Source: Solen grandis (Eukaryota; Mollusca; Bivalvia; Adapedonta; Solenidae). Taken from it: 64,000 nt of DNA. Below are positions 22,330 to 32,813 of this stretch, one piece after another. Each line of letters starts with the position of its first letter. Within the stretch, counting starts at the first letter, position 1. The notes below the pieces were generated by a model, which was not told where the DNA came from, made no database searches, and saw only the letters and a program-made list of their open reading frames with translations. The position numbers were made by a program, and so were the translations under genes. Where the stretch lies: positions 55,896,361 to 55,960,360 of the forward strand of contig CM037790.1 in assembly GCA_021229015.1 (NCBI GenBank), in the 5' to 3' direction.

Positions 22330-22520
22330 TTTTTTCTTTTGTCTGTCTATTTGTTTGTTTGTCTTATTGTCTGTATGTCTTTTTGTCACAAAACTTTAAC
22401 CTCGACTGTAACACGAAAGTCCTTCCACCTACAGCCTCCAAACTTCACAGGCGCATGCACCTTAATGAGCTCAATCAGGTGACATTGGCCTTCAAATGAC
22501 CTTGACCCCCAAGGTCTAAG
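22330..22520. repeat. Fragment of a bivalve-type interspersed repeat
   Basis: GTCTGTCTATTTGTTTGTTT, CACAAAACTTTAACCTCG and CAAATGACCTTGACCCCCAA resemble the class with repeated CCTTGACCT boxes seen at 23816-24682. Ends are not clear. Confidence 0.35.
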
Positions 22521-22545
22521 GGGGCATTCGAATGTAGCTTATTGT

Positions 22546-22646
22546 TATTGCTTGAGTTGTACCAGTACGACTTTGGTATGTCTTAGCCGGGAATAGAACC
22601 TAGGATCCCCAGGTCGGAAACTTTAACCACTCGGCTACCGGGGATA
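22546..22646 (-). mobile_element. Head of GGGTTTAAC-type SINE
   Basis: On the minus strand, CCCCGGTAGCCGAGTGGTTA (A box) and CTAGGTTCTATTCCCGG (B box) are followed by GACATACCAAAGTCGTA. The last stretch matches the corresponding position of the copy at 53166-53483. Only the 5' third is present. Confidence 0.6.
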
Positions 22647-22851
22647 GTACATAATTTAGTATTATGCTGTACAAACGGTAAAGTCATTATGGAAAGATCT
22701 CTCCATCAATACTCTATATCCCAAATTCTAAGTTCCATCTCCTAACTTCGAAATCACAACTTCCAGCTTCCAACCTCTATGTTCGAACATATAAGATCTA
22801 ATGGCAAAGTTATTTATTTAAACCTTAAATTTCACAACATTGTTATGTCGC

Positions 22852-23050
22852 AATTTATAGTCGTTGCGATAGTATTTTAGTCATGTAGATAATTAAGACC
22901 CATAATGCACAAAGGCATCCGAGTAGAAATATCAACCTACGGCAAGCCCAACTGTGTATGAAAAATCCGAATTCTGTTGGGACTCGAACTTACAGCGGTG
23001 AGGGATTTGGTGATTGAATCAGCGAATTTACCCTCTTAGCCACGCTTAGA
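22852..23050 (-). mobile_element. Decayed tRNA-Ser-like SINE
   Basis: TCGTTGCGATAGTATTTTAG, AAGGCATCCGAGTAGAAAT, AAAAATCCGAATTCTGTTGG and ACTCGAACTTACAGCGGTGA match the minus-strand copies at 44129 and 56168, diverged. Confidence 0.65.
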
Positions 23051-23134
23051 AGTTTCCGGCTTAACTTAAATCTATTGCACTGAAGCCGGGACACAATATT
23101 CATATTACCCTATTCTCTGTAATTCAAATGTTTC

Positions 23135-23262
23135 TTGATTCTACCCGGATGCCTCCGTGCATTCGGCGTCTTCCTCCACCTGTAATTAGCTGGACGTTGC
23201 TATATGACTGAAATACTGTCGAAGCGACGGTAAACTCAAATAGTCAAGTCATGTCAAGTCAA
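23135..23262 (+). mobile_element. 5'-truncated tRNA-Ser-like SINE
   Basis: GATTCTACCCGGATGCCT, CGTCTTCCTCCACCTGTAAT, TATATGACTGAAATACTGTC and GCGACGGTAAACTCAAAT are the 3' half of the family in plus orientation. The tail is CAAGTCATGTCAAGTCAA. It lies about 85 bp from an opposite-strand copy. Confidence 0.65.
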
Positions 23263-23815
23263 ATGTTTCTCGATTGAGTGGCAGGCGGGAAAATAAGCTT
23301 TGAAACATCGTAATGGGCGATTACATTATATGCAGATAATTAGAATGGTTTCATTTTACATCAGCATCCGTGTTTTTATTTTAAATCGATAGTAGAGAAA
23401 CGTCTCCCCTTGACTGTAAGTTTTACAATTCTATAATTATCATTTACTATTTGGACATCAACAAGTGAGGATGAATGGCAACAAGTTTGAAATACTGTTT
23501 AATTCCAATCTGATCAAGATCTTTCAACGTAAATATTTTTAACGAGGAAATATACTTATGTTATTCAGCAAACCATAGATAGTACGATGCGATTGCTGTC
23601 TTTTCCTACAGTTTCTTAATTATTCAAGTGAACATAAAAGAATTGTCTTAAATTGGTAAAACTCTGGGTCGCTGAACCAGGGGTTGTGGGTTCGAATCCT
23701 ATTGGAGCCGAGATTCGTGTCCGTACCTTTCACAACGTCTGATTGCTAAGATTATGATAGAAGAAGGAAACAGAATAAACAAGACTTTGTCCGTATAGAA
23801 AAATATACTGTCAGG

Positions 23816-24682
23816 AGTCCCCACTGGTAAAAAAGCATAAAGAATTTGTGCCAGATGGAAACAAAAAATAATTGAAATGGTTATGATCTTCGAACTGCAC
23901 TGACCTTTCAAGCGTGCATATGGTCGATGCACGCGACACACCTTTGTGTTATGGCAAACACTTCTGTAAAGATTCATTAAAATCCAAACATAGATATAGA
24001 AGATATAGAACGCACTTGAAAATGAAGCCTTTGAATACTAAAGACGATATCTAACAATTCTTGTGACCTTGACCTTTAAGCACGCATATTGCAAAAACAT
24101 ATCTTCATGTAATGATAAACAAATTTGTAAAGTTCAATGAAAAAAATCAATCCAAAGATATGAAAGTAATAGAACGGACACATCGATGTAGCCTATAAAT
24201 ACCAAAGAGAATTTCTTTTAAATGACCTTTTTGACCTTGACCTCTGAAGAATGCCTATAGTTGATGCGCGCGGCACATCGCGACAAACACGTCTGTAAAG
24301 CTTTATGAAAATCCATCAATATATATATTCATTTGAATTTTAGAGCGGACACAAAGATGTAAGCTATCAATATCGAGCTATCAATATCGAAAGGATTTTT
24401 GTAAAGATTCATGAAAATCAATCCATCAATATGGAAGTAATAGAGCGGACTATGAACATCAAAGACATTTTCTAACAACTCCAGTGACCTTAACCTTTCA
24501 ATGGTGGAAATGGTTGATGCATGTGACACATTCTTGTGTTATGAGGAATACTTCTGTGAGGTTTTATTGAAATACATCCATAAATGTCCAAGTTATGGTT
24601 TGGACACGAAAGCAGGACGAGCTAACGGACGGAAGGACGCGCGCAGATCTATAGTCCCCAACCGGTTTCACTGGTGGGGACT
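23816..24682. mobile_element. Non-autonomous TIR element with internal tandem array
   Basis: The termini are inverted: AGTCCCCACTGGTAAA at the left, TTTCACTGGTGGGGACT at the right. Inside are about four to five degenerate units of roughly 165 bp marked by CTGTAAAG, ATCCATCAATAT, AGAGCGGACA and GTGACCTTGACCTTT. No transposase frame is present. I see no clear target duplication. This arrangement, TIRs around degenerate tandem units, is common in bivalve genomes (from memory). Confidence 0.6.
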
Positions 24683-25275
24683 GAATACGGATGTATTTTG
24701 GTGAAGAAGCATGATAGACAATATGAGAATTACTTGAAAGGAGAGAAAGATTGAGAGAGAGAGAAGTGTGAAAGACAAGGGGAAAGAAAAAGTAACATGA
24801 TTAGCCTGGATTTTACTGTCTGTGTATGATCACAATTGCAATATCATTTTGGCCGAAAAGAAAAATACAAAACTGCAGTTCAGACAAACGGTTGAATAGA
24901 ACCGAGTTTTTACGTCATCTAAAAGGCGGGATTTGTTGAACCTTATATGTCACGGAACGTATATGCCACACAATTGATTGTATTCGGTCGAAAATGTCAC
25001 GCACATGAAACGAATATGTCACATAATATGTGATGTATACGTTTGACTTTAATTTTATAGGAACATCAAAACGGATATCTCATATGCAGAAATGGGTGTA
25101 GAAAAAATGAAATTTTCAACGAATATATCACATAATTTTGAAGAAAAAAAACAAAAACGTTTTACAACAGTCATATATTTATCATCATATATTTAATGTA
25201 TTTCTAATTATTATCTTTCTATTTATTAATTGTACGAAAATGATTATGAATAAGAGTTAGAATGTGTGAGCGTGT
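24683..25275. other. No feature recognised
   Basis: AT-rich, with a short purine-rich stretch (24741-24790). ATATGTCACA is repeated several times at 24945-25030 (TATGTCACGGA, ATATGCCACACA, TATGTCACATAATATG) without a clear period. Confidence 0.3.
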
Positions 25276-25480
25276 CTTCGAGTCCGAGCAGGTAAAGTCG
25301 CTGAGCTAATATCGCTCAGCTCTTCGTCATTATAGGTTCGAATCCCGGTACGTCCGTTCGAGTTTTTCAATTGAGGAAGCCTTCAAGCTGGCTTATGGTA
25401 GGGCGAGGGTTCCACCAGGATGCAATTCTCTACCTGTAAGTAGATGAATGTCGCTTTAAAACTGAAATACCGCCATTACT
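25276..25480 (+). mobile_element. Decayed tRNA-Ser-like SINE
   Basis: TATAGGTTCGAATCCCGGTA (B box), GAGGAAGCCTTCAAGCTGGC and CTGAAATACCG follow the plus-strand layout of 3191-3444. The A-box region is poorly kept. Confidence 0.6.
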
Positions 25481-25539
25481 GTGCTGTTATCTGGATAACT
25501 GCATGGTCCGCCATTACTGTGCGGGTATCTGGATAACTT
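25468..25539. repeat. 38-bp tandem duplication
   Basis: CCGCCATTACTGTGC with TATCTGGATAACT occurs twice head to tail. Confidence 0.7.
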
Positions 25540-25540
25540 G

Positions 25541-25660
25541 AACAGAACAGAACAGAACATATCTTTTATTTTCCCAGGTACATATGGTACAACATGGGTA
25601 TAAAACATACAAACATTTACATAATACATATGAATTTTCCGGTCATTGTAGATTTTATCA
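25541..25660 (-). mobile_element. LINE-like 3' tail with (GAACA)n
   Basis: AACAGAACAGAACAGAACAT followed by ATCTTTTATTTTCCC is the mirror image of the tail at 13830-13945. The 5' part has not been recognised. Confidence 0.45.
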
Positions 25661-26032
25661 GGAACAGTGGAGGGGGGGGGGAGGGGGGGCAACATCTTTT
25701 TTTATGGGTGCATAATGAACAAATGATTAATGTAGGCTTCTAAAATATGCAATTATATAGGTAAATATACACATATAAGCCCAAAAATACACACAGAGAT
25801 ACATGTATATGAATATAAAGCAGATTCATTAACTGAATTGGATATTTCATTTACAGTGCGTAATATTACTTAATGATATATATAAATATATATATATTCC
25901 TTTTAAATAGTCATAGTCACTTCAATGGTCATACCATGGTCATACCCAATCAAACAAGATAGTAGGAAAAAATGAATAACTAAATAAATAACACAAGAAA
26001 CTAATAAACCTGTGTGTTAGTGGGGCTATGGG

Positions 26033-26067
<35 letters not shown>

Positions 26068-26640
26068 TGAGAGATGTGGCATTAAATGTTTTCTTGACTA
26101 ACCAAGAAGATGCTTATGATTACACGAGGGGGCCATCAGGAACAAGTTTAAGAAGCGGTTACATGATCAAAGAGAGAGAGGGGGGAGGATGTTTGTTACT
26201 TATATCAATACTGCCATAAATAAAGGCGATGTCCGAAAACATTTCCGAAAATTTACAATAGAGCGATTGTATTCTACAAAAGCCGGTATTTAAATAAACA
26301 AACTTAACCGCTTTACGCTATTTTTAGAACCTTGCATGAAATAGACATGAAAATCGCACAACAGTGAATAACTTGCGTTAAACGCATTTATAAACGTGTT
26401 TATTTGGAAGAAGACGGGTAAAGGTAAGTGACTTTTTGCACTTCCAATGTATATACCCAAGAGAAAATGGCAATGTTTAAGATACACAATGTATTTAAAG
26501 TATATTAACAGTAACTGTAGCGTTTATATAAGATAAATATGATCGAAGTTGCTATATTATGCTTCCAGATAGTAAGTCAAACGCTTTATATTGAGGGAAC
26601 GTGAATATCAACAAAGAACAGCATGATCGAAGAGGTATTG
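25661..26640. other. No gene; (GA)n microsatellite
   Basis: G-run at 25671-25688, ATATATAAATATATATATA near 25877-25896 and (GA)n at 26037-26064. Otherwise unique AT-rich sequence. Confidence 0.35.
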
Positions 26641-26655
26641 GCATTTAACGTAGTT

Positions 26656-27505
26656 CTATGTAAATTTATTAAAAATGATTGAGGCGAACTTACTGATATT
26701 TTCCATAACAATAACCGACTTTGATTGCATCAGGGTTCTGAATGTAATATGATAACTTGGGATATTGATGGTTTTAGGATCAAGGAATGTCTGTCTGTCC
26801 CTTTTGAAATATTCACAGGTTAATAGATAATGGTCTTCAGTACCGACCAGGCCCTTGTCGCACAAAGTGCACAATCTATTTTCAAACAGTTTGACGTCAT
26901 ATCTACTAGTCTCAACAGGAAGTGCATGGTTTGCTGTTCTTAATTTAAAGAGGTTAATATAATATTTCTCCTCCAGTTGAATGAAATAGTTTTCAAAATG
27001 TACAGTTTCTTTAAAATTTGAATAAATAATTCCCTTGTTAGAAGTTTGGAGCTTTGCGTGCCAATCCTGTTTAAATTTATCTATCAGAATTCGTTTTTAT
27101 TTCTTTATGTAAGTACTTATTGTTTATTTGAAATTGATTTTCCTAGAGGTCAGGGCGCCCGACAGATATTAAAATGTTTTTAATCTTTTCTATCCACTTA
27201 AACTTACATTCTTTTTGGTTTATCATGTACTTATAAATTTGTAAGCTTATTTTTTGTTCTTTTCCAAGTAATAAACTGTCCCAGAACGCTATCATACGAC
27301 TTTCCACTTCTACAGAAATGGGGTATCTACCTAGTTCTCCATACAAAAAAGAAATCTGTGTTGACTGTTTTGCTTTCATTATTCTTCTAAGAAATTTATT
27401 ATGGACTTTTTCTAATAGGTCTATATTTTCGAATCCAAATATTTCACTGCCATAAGTTAAGATTGGGAGAACTGTATGATCAAATAATTTAAGTATTAAC
27501 TGCAC
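26656..27505 (-). pseudogene. LINE ORF2 C-terminal region, mildly broken
   Basis: A 120-codon frame (27143-27505) contains VLPILTYGSEIFGFEN, NKFLRRIMK and YGELGRYPISVEVE. This is the segment that follows the reverse-transcriptase core in CR1/Jockey-like LINEs. After a stop at 27143 another frame continues with a Cys-rich end (CTLCDKGL, then EDHYLLTCEYF; 26656-26874), the CxxC...HxxxxC motif found at the C-terminus of this LINE group. The two frames are separated by only a few disruptions, so this is the best-kept LINE piece here. Reverse-transcriptase and endonuclease parts are absent. Related decayed copies are at 2440-3139 and about 37650-38020. Confidence 0.75.
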
Positions 27506-28830
27506 GGTTTGTCATCAGGTATTGCATCGGCGTGGAAACTCCGCCGACGAAAAAGTGTGCGGTATCGAGTAACATGAGTACTTTCCTACAGAAAACTACT
27601 CAGGCCGTGTTACAATCAGTGAGAAACTGTGTTACGGTATCAAAATGTTTTCGAGTTATTATAAACAGTATTTTGTTATGTGTAAAGTAACATCTGATTC
27701 ATCTTCTTTTTTTTTCAGAAACGTGCGAGTTGGATATAACGTGTTTCTTAATTTTAAATTATTGAAAATACTGAAAATTGGTCTTCCTGTTAAGTGAACT
27801 GGCAAAATCACAAACTACTCGTATATTGCCATAAAAATGATGAAACATTTACTGCAGAAGTAATTCACACACATGCAACATTCATACATTCATAAATAAT
27901 TACCAGTACTATAAGTTATTTTTAAAGAGTGCCGCTGTAACGTACATAAATTATATATATTATGGCTACACCATTCCTATAAAAGACACACCTTAGGATA
28001 AGTAGGTAATTATCGATCTGCTTTACAGTATCTTGATTTTATAACAGAGGCAAAATACATTTACTTTTCTCCTGCGGGTGTGTAGGGGTACATATTTGAT
28101 TAATGTTTCAGAGTGGCGAATTTTGAAATAAATAATTTAAACTATAGTAAGTTTTCATACCTAAGACAAGTTTACACTTAAGCTTGAAACTTATACATTG
28201 CCTCACAGGCTCACGGGTTTTTTTTATGCAAATGCATTCACGCACGAAACTTTATGTTCTACTTCTATATAACGAAGCTTAAGAGCGTAAATTAAGTGTG
28301 TGTGTGTGTGTGTCCCCATATATAAGTAATTTATTACGAATCTATCTCTGCATTGTGCATCTTGAAGGAAGTAGAAAATTACCATAAAATGTTCAATGAA
28401 TTAATAAGAATATTACTTTTCATACGTAAAACGTGTTAAATTTGATCTGCATGCGTGTATGTATGTTTATTATATGAATTGTATTTTAATCTGCAAAGAC
28501 GTGAGTGCGTATGTGCAATCTGGCTATAGACGGTCGCTGTGTCTATGAAATTAATGAAAACTTAGCTTTTGTTAAAAATCAAAGACTAAGCGACTGTTTT
28601 ATGACTGCTACCCAGGAACGATTTTTTTTTTAAATTTGAATTCCTATTTAACTAAAAATAATACAATAAAAGAGGTGTCATGCCCCAATCATATATATGC
28701 TGCTGCCAATCGTAGTCTGATTACAAAATGAGAGTGACTGTGACTTCGACCAATGACCCCAAATCAGTAGGGGTCAGCTATTTGTGATGACCAACCTTTT
28801 TACCCTTCCTACCACGTAAGATGGTACCAC
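27506..28830. other. No gene; (GT)n microsatellite
   Basis: (GT)n at 28296-28313. The rest is unique, AT-rich sequence without coding signature. Confidence 0.3.
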
Positions 28831-29084
28831 CGGCCGCAACATACCCAAGTCTTATAAATGTTACTGGTATAGCTCCCTTGCTTGGCGCTCTGTATATAAG
28901 GGTAGTACTTCAAAACTGATTGACCCGGTGTCAGAATTATGTAACTGGGTATGGTATCATGCCATATGTCTACGGCGTGATACTGCAGTGTGGCAGCACT
29001 ATATCTGTCTCAACTAGACATAGTGTCCAAATGACTGATATACTGTCGGTGGGACGTTAAACCCAATAAACAAACAAACAAACA
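28831..29084 (+). mobile_element. GGGTTTAAC-type SINE, head missing
   Basis: From CGCAACATACCCAAGTC through CCCTTGCTTGGCGCTCTG, CATATGTCTACGGCGTGATA, GTGGCAGCACTATATCTGTC and TCGGTGGGACGTTAAACCC to the tail CAAACAAACAAAC. It is the reverse complement of 53166-53483 minus its tRNA head. A 5' truncation is typical of retroposition. Confidence 0.8.
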
Positions 29085-29739
29085 TATGATGGCTATATAA
29101 AATATTCTCTCTATATGAATCGGAAAAAAGGTTTTTATGTTAAAACCATGACCTTTGATTTTCCGACCTTAAAATAAACGAGGGTCATCTACATGTGCTG
29201 CCAATTTGAGGACACTGGTTCAAATTGGGTCAAACGGGCCGACAGACATGTGCAAAGCAATATACCCCGGTTCTTCGAAGAGGGGATGGGGAGGGGGCGT
29301 AATGAGTTCATCGTTTATATATACAAACACGCAGGCACGAGATATTTATTCAGGATGCAGTAGCCATGTAGTAATAAGACTGTCCTTCCGTCTCTGCATC
29401 CGCGCAGTCGAAGAGCCCAATTTATGCTAATTAATTATCATTCGAAAAGAGTCACCCGTGTATCTGTATTCAAGATAGCTCTATGTGGACTGTCTTTCTG
29501 GAATGAGTTTATCAAACATGTTTTTTGTAGTTTTATTTTTCTTCACCTGTTAACTCATAGCTTGTGGTATATGTCCGTCAAAGTTGGGTGAATATATTAA
29601 CTGAAGCGTTATATTAAATCGGGTTACAGTTTCTGAAATTCGTGCAATCTAAAGTGTCTGTCACACCTAGCCGATATGGCTCGCCGAGTGCAAATTAGTA
29701 TTATAATAGGTACTGCACAACTGTATCACTTTTGTAGAT

Positions 29740-29850
29740 CGTCAGGACATCGTCACACACCATTCAATCGGAAAATGAGTCGACGACAACATTCACTGAC
29801 TCTACATACATGTAGCGCAAGACGCAGTGGATATACAATGTGCGTATTTT
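29740..29850. repeat. Repeat R2 copy 1 (inverted partner at 33475)
   Basis: CATTCAATCGGAAAATGAG, GACGACAACA, ATACATGTAGC and ATATACAATG occur in the same order on the opposite strand at 33475-33585. The two copies flank the foldback element on either side. No ORF. Confidence 0.6.
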
Positions 29851-30089
29851 TTTCTAACCAATTTAGCTAAATTTAAGTTAACACTTTTAAAATAAAAAAA
29901 CGTGTCCTGCTGAAAATCTATTGACCCTGCAAACGCTTTGCATACCGTGAATTTTAATAAAAAGTTACCAAAGGTTCAGACAGAATGAGCCATTTGTGTA
30001 GTGTAACACTGTGAGCCCTGGGACTTAAGTATAACGAAGATAGGTTTAGCCAACTAGTAACTTTATTATATATACCATCGACAGGTTAA

Positions 30090-30098
30090 TAGTTAACC
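30090..30098. repeat. 9-bp target-site duplication, left
   Basis: TAGTTAACC directly before the element terminus AGGTGTGTGAAG. Exact match to 32805-32813. Confidence 0.9.
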
Positions 30099-30757
30099 AG
30101 GTGTGTGAAGTTAGCGCGTAGATCGTAGATCGTAAATCAACACTATAACTAATTTTCTTTGTCGACCTGGGTCGTAGATCGTAGCTCAACCACTCAAATA
30201 AACCAAAATAAATGGTTGAGCTGGGTCGTAGATCGTAGCTCGACCATTCAAATAAACCAAAATAAATGGTTGAGCTGGATCGTAGATCGTAGCTCAACCA
30301 TTGAAAAAGTTCGCGGAATGGTTGAGCTGGGTCGTAGATCGTAGCTCGACCATTGAAAACTTTCATAGAATGGTTGAGCTGGGTCGTAGATCGTAGCCAA
30401 CCATTCAAAAAAAACATTATATATGGTTGAGCTGGTCGTAGATCGTAGCTCAACCATTGAAAACTTCAAGAATGGTTGAGCTGGGTCGTAGATCGTAGCT
30501 CGACCATTGAAAACTTTCATAGAATGGTTGAGCTGGATCGTAGATCGTAGCTCAACCATTGAAAAAGTTCACGGAATGGTTGAGCTGGGTCGTAGATCGA
30601 AGCTCGACCATTGAAATAAACCAAAATAAATGGTTGAGCTGGGTCGTAGATCGTAGCTCAACCATTAAAAAAGCTCGCGGAATGGTTGAGCTGGGTCGTA
30701 GATCGTAGCTCGACCATTGAAAACTTTCATAGAATGGTTGAGCTGGGTCGTAGATCG
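30099..30757. repeat. Left inverted arm, ~11 palindromic modules
   Basis: After a unique ~70-bp terminus, ~52-57-bp modules follow. Each has a 34-bp hairpin, TGGTTGAGCT, a loop of GGGTCGTAGATCGT or a close variant, then AGCTCAACCA. Spacers between hairpins are of few types: AAATAAACCAAAATAA, GAAAAAGTTCGCGG, GAAAACTTTCATAG and one CAAAAAAAACATTATAT. The arm ends abruptly inside a module at TAGATCG. Confidence 0.9.
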
Positions 30758-31687
30758 AAACTTTACCGACGAATGAGATATTCCCGACAAGTACAAAGAT
30801 TTTCGAAGGAAACTCCTTTCCCGACGAAAGCATTTTTTTCCGACAAATGCAATTTTCCCGACGAGTACAATAATCACGACGAAGATAAAAATATTTACAA
30901 AATACAATTTTCACAACTAATACTAAATTTCCGACATATAATTTTTCCCGACGAACAGAAAATTTCCCGACGGAAACTTTTCCGACGAATGATATATTCC
31001 CGACAAGTACAAAGATTTTCGAAAGAAACTCTTTTCCCGACGAAGCATTTTTTCCGACAAATGCAATTTTCCCGACAAAACCCGACAAAATACAATTTTC
31101 ACAACTAATAATAAATTCCCGACATATAATTTTTCCCGACGAACAGAAAATTTCCCGACGGAAACTTTTCCGACGAATGAGATATTCCCGACAAGTACAA
31201 AGATTTTCGAAGGAAACTCTTTTCCCGACGAAAGCATTTTTTTCCGACAAATGCAATTTTCCCGACGAGTACAACAATCCCGACGAAGATAAAAATATTA
31301 ACAAAATACAATTTTCCCAACTTATACTAAATTCCCGACATATAATTTTTCCCGACGAACAGAAAATTTCCCGACGGAAACTTTTCCGACGAATGAGATA
31401 TTCCCGACAAGTACAAAGATTTTCGAAGGAAACTCTTTTCCCGACGAAAGCATTTTTTTCCGACAAATGCAATTTTCCCGACGAGTACAATAATCCCGAC
31501 GAAGATTAAATATTAACAAAATGCAATTTTCACAACTTATACTAAATTCCCGACATATAATTTTTCCCGACGAACAGAAAATTTCCCGACGGAAACTTTT
31601 CCGACGAATGAGATATTACCGACAAGTACAAAGATTTTGGACGGAAACTCTTTTCCCGACGAAAGCATTTTTTTTCCGACAAATGAA
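30758..31687. repeat. Core: 216-bp tandem repeat array
   Basis: Units begin with GAATGAGATATTCCCGACAA at 30771, 30987 (one base missing), 31175, 31391 and 31606, giving spacings of 216, 188, 216 and 215 bp. One unit has a 28-bp deletion and the last is partial. Within each unit the motif TTCCCGACGAA or a variant recurs many times. 216 is a multiple of three and stops are rare, so long frames open by chance on both strands; they are not genes. Confidence 0.9.
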
Positions 31688-32804
31688 TTCCGTGAACTTT
31701 TTCAATGGTTGAGCTACGATCTACGATCCAGCTCAACCATTTATAATGGTTTATTTGAATGGTTGAGCTACGATCTACGACCCAGCTCAACCATTTATTT
31801 TGGTTTATTTGAATTGTTGAGCTACGATCTACGACCCAGCTCGACCATTCTATGAACATTTTCAATGGTCGAGCTACGATCTATGACCCAGCTCGACCAT
31901 TCTATGAACAATTTCAATGGTCGAGCTACGATCTACGACCCAGCTCAACCATTTATTTTGGTTTATTTGAATGGTCGAGCTACTATCTACGACCCAGCTC
32001 AACCATTCTATAAAAGTTTTCAATGGTCGAGCTACGATCTACGACCAGCTCAACCATTTATAATGGTTTATTTGAATGGTTGAGCTACGATCTACGACCC
32101 AGCTCAACCATTCTATGAAAGTTTTCAATGGTCGAGCTACGATCTACGACCAAGCTCAACCATTCCGCGAACTTTTTCAATGGTTGAGCTACGATCTACG
32201 ATCCAGCTCAACCATTTATTTTGGTTTATTTGAATGGCTGAGCTACGATCTACGACCCAGCTCAACCATTTATTTTGGTTTATTCCAATGGTCGAGCTAC
32301 GATCTACGATCCAGCTCAACCATTCCATCAACATTTTCAATGGTTGAGCTACGATCTACGACCCAGCTCAACCATTCTATGAAAGTTTTCAATGGTCGAG
32401 CTACGATCTACGATCCAGCTCAACCATTCCGCGAACTTTTTCAATGGTTGAGCTACGATCTACGATCCAGCTCAACCATTTATAATGGTTTATTTGAATG
32501 GTTGAGCTACGATCTACGACCCAGCTCAACCATTCTATGAAAGTTTTCAATGGTCGAGCTACGATCTACGACCCAGCTCAACCATTCCGCGAACTTTTTC
32601 AATGGTTGAGCTACGATCTACGATCCAGCTCAACCATTTATTTTGGTTTATTTGAATGGTTGAACTTCGATCTACGACCCAGCTCAACCATTTATTTTGG
32701 TTTATTTGAATGGTTGAGCTACGATCTACGACCCAGGTCGACAAAGAAAATTAGTTATAGTGTTGATTTACGATCTACGATCTACGCGCTAACTTCACAC
32801 ACCT
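31688..32804. repeat. Right inverted arm, ~20 palindromic modules
   Basis: Modules are the reverse complement of the left arm's: TGGTTGAGCT, loop ACGATCTACGACCC, AGCTCAACCA, about 53 bp apart. The spacer types are the same, mirrored. Counted from the outer end, spacer order matches the left arm for at least five modules. The arm is about 460 bp longer than the left, so units were gained here or lost on the left. Confidence 0.9.
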
Positions 32805-32813
32805 TAGTTAACC
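32805..32813. repeat. 9-bp target-site duplication, right
   Basis: TAGTTAACC directly after the terminus CTTCACACACCT. Exact match to 30090-30098. Confidence 0.9.

Larger units (their letters stand above)
30099..32804. mobile_element. Foldback (FB-like) transposon, 2,706 bp
   Basis: The ends are perfectly inverted: AGGTGTGTGAAGTTAGCGCG at 30099, and its reverse complement ending at 32804. The inverted region continues for hundreds of bases. A left arm (30099-30757) and a longer right arm (31688-32804) are built of palindromic modules, and they enclose a 930-bp core of 216-bp tandem units. A perfect 9-bp direct duplication flanks it. Long inverted arms of short tandem repeats around a loop define foldback elements; a 9-bp duplication is known for Drosophila FB and for Mutator-superfamily elements. 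No transposase is encoded, so it depends on one elsewhere. The near identity of the first ~300 bp of both arms and the perfect duplication suggest a recent insertion or gene-conversion homogenisation. Confidence 0.9.

Noticed and set aside
23660..23712. tRNA candidate with perfect B box (GGGTTCGAATCC)
   Set aside because: No A box and no cloverleaf pairing upstream. At most a decayed SINE head.
30552..31490. 312-codon minus-strand ORF with FVGK/SSGK repeats
   Set aside because: It arises from the 216-bp repeat whose period is a multiple of three. Overlapping open frames exist on both strands and no domain is recognisable.
30166..32745. CRISPR-like array (regular palindromic repeats with short spacers)
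   Set aside because: Spacers are of only a few recurring types, repeats are inverted between arms, no cas genes are present and the DNA is eukaryotic. Foldback arms explain it fully.
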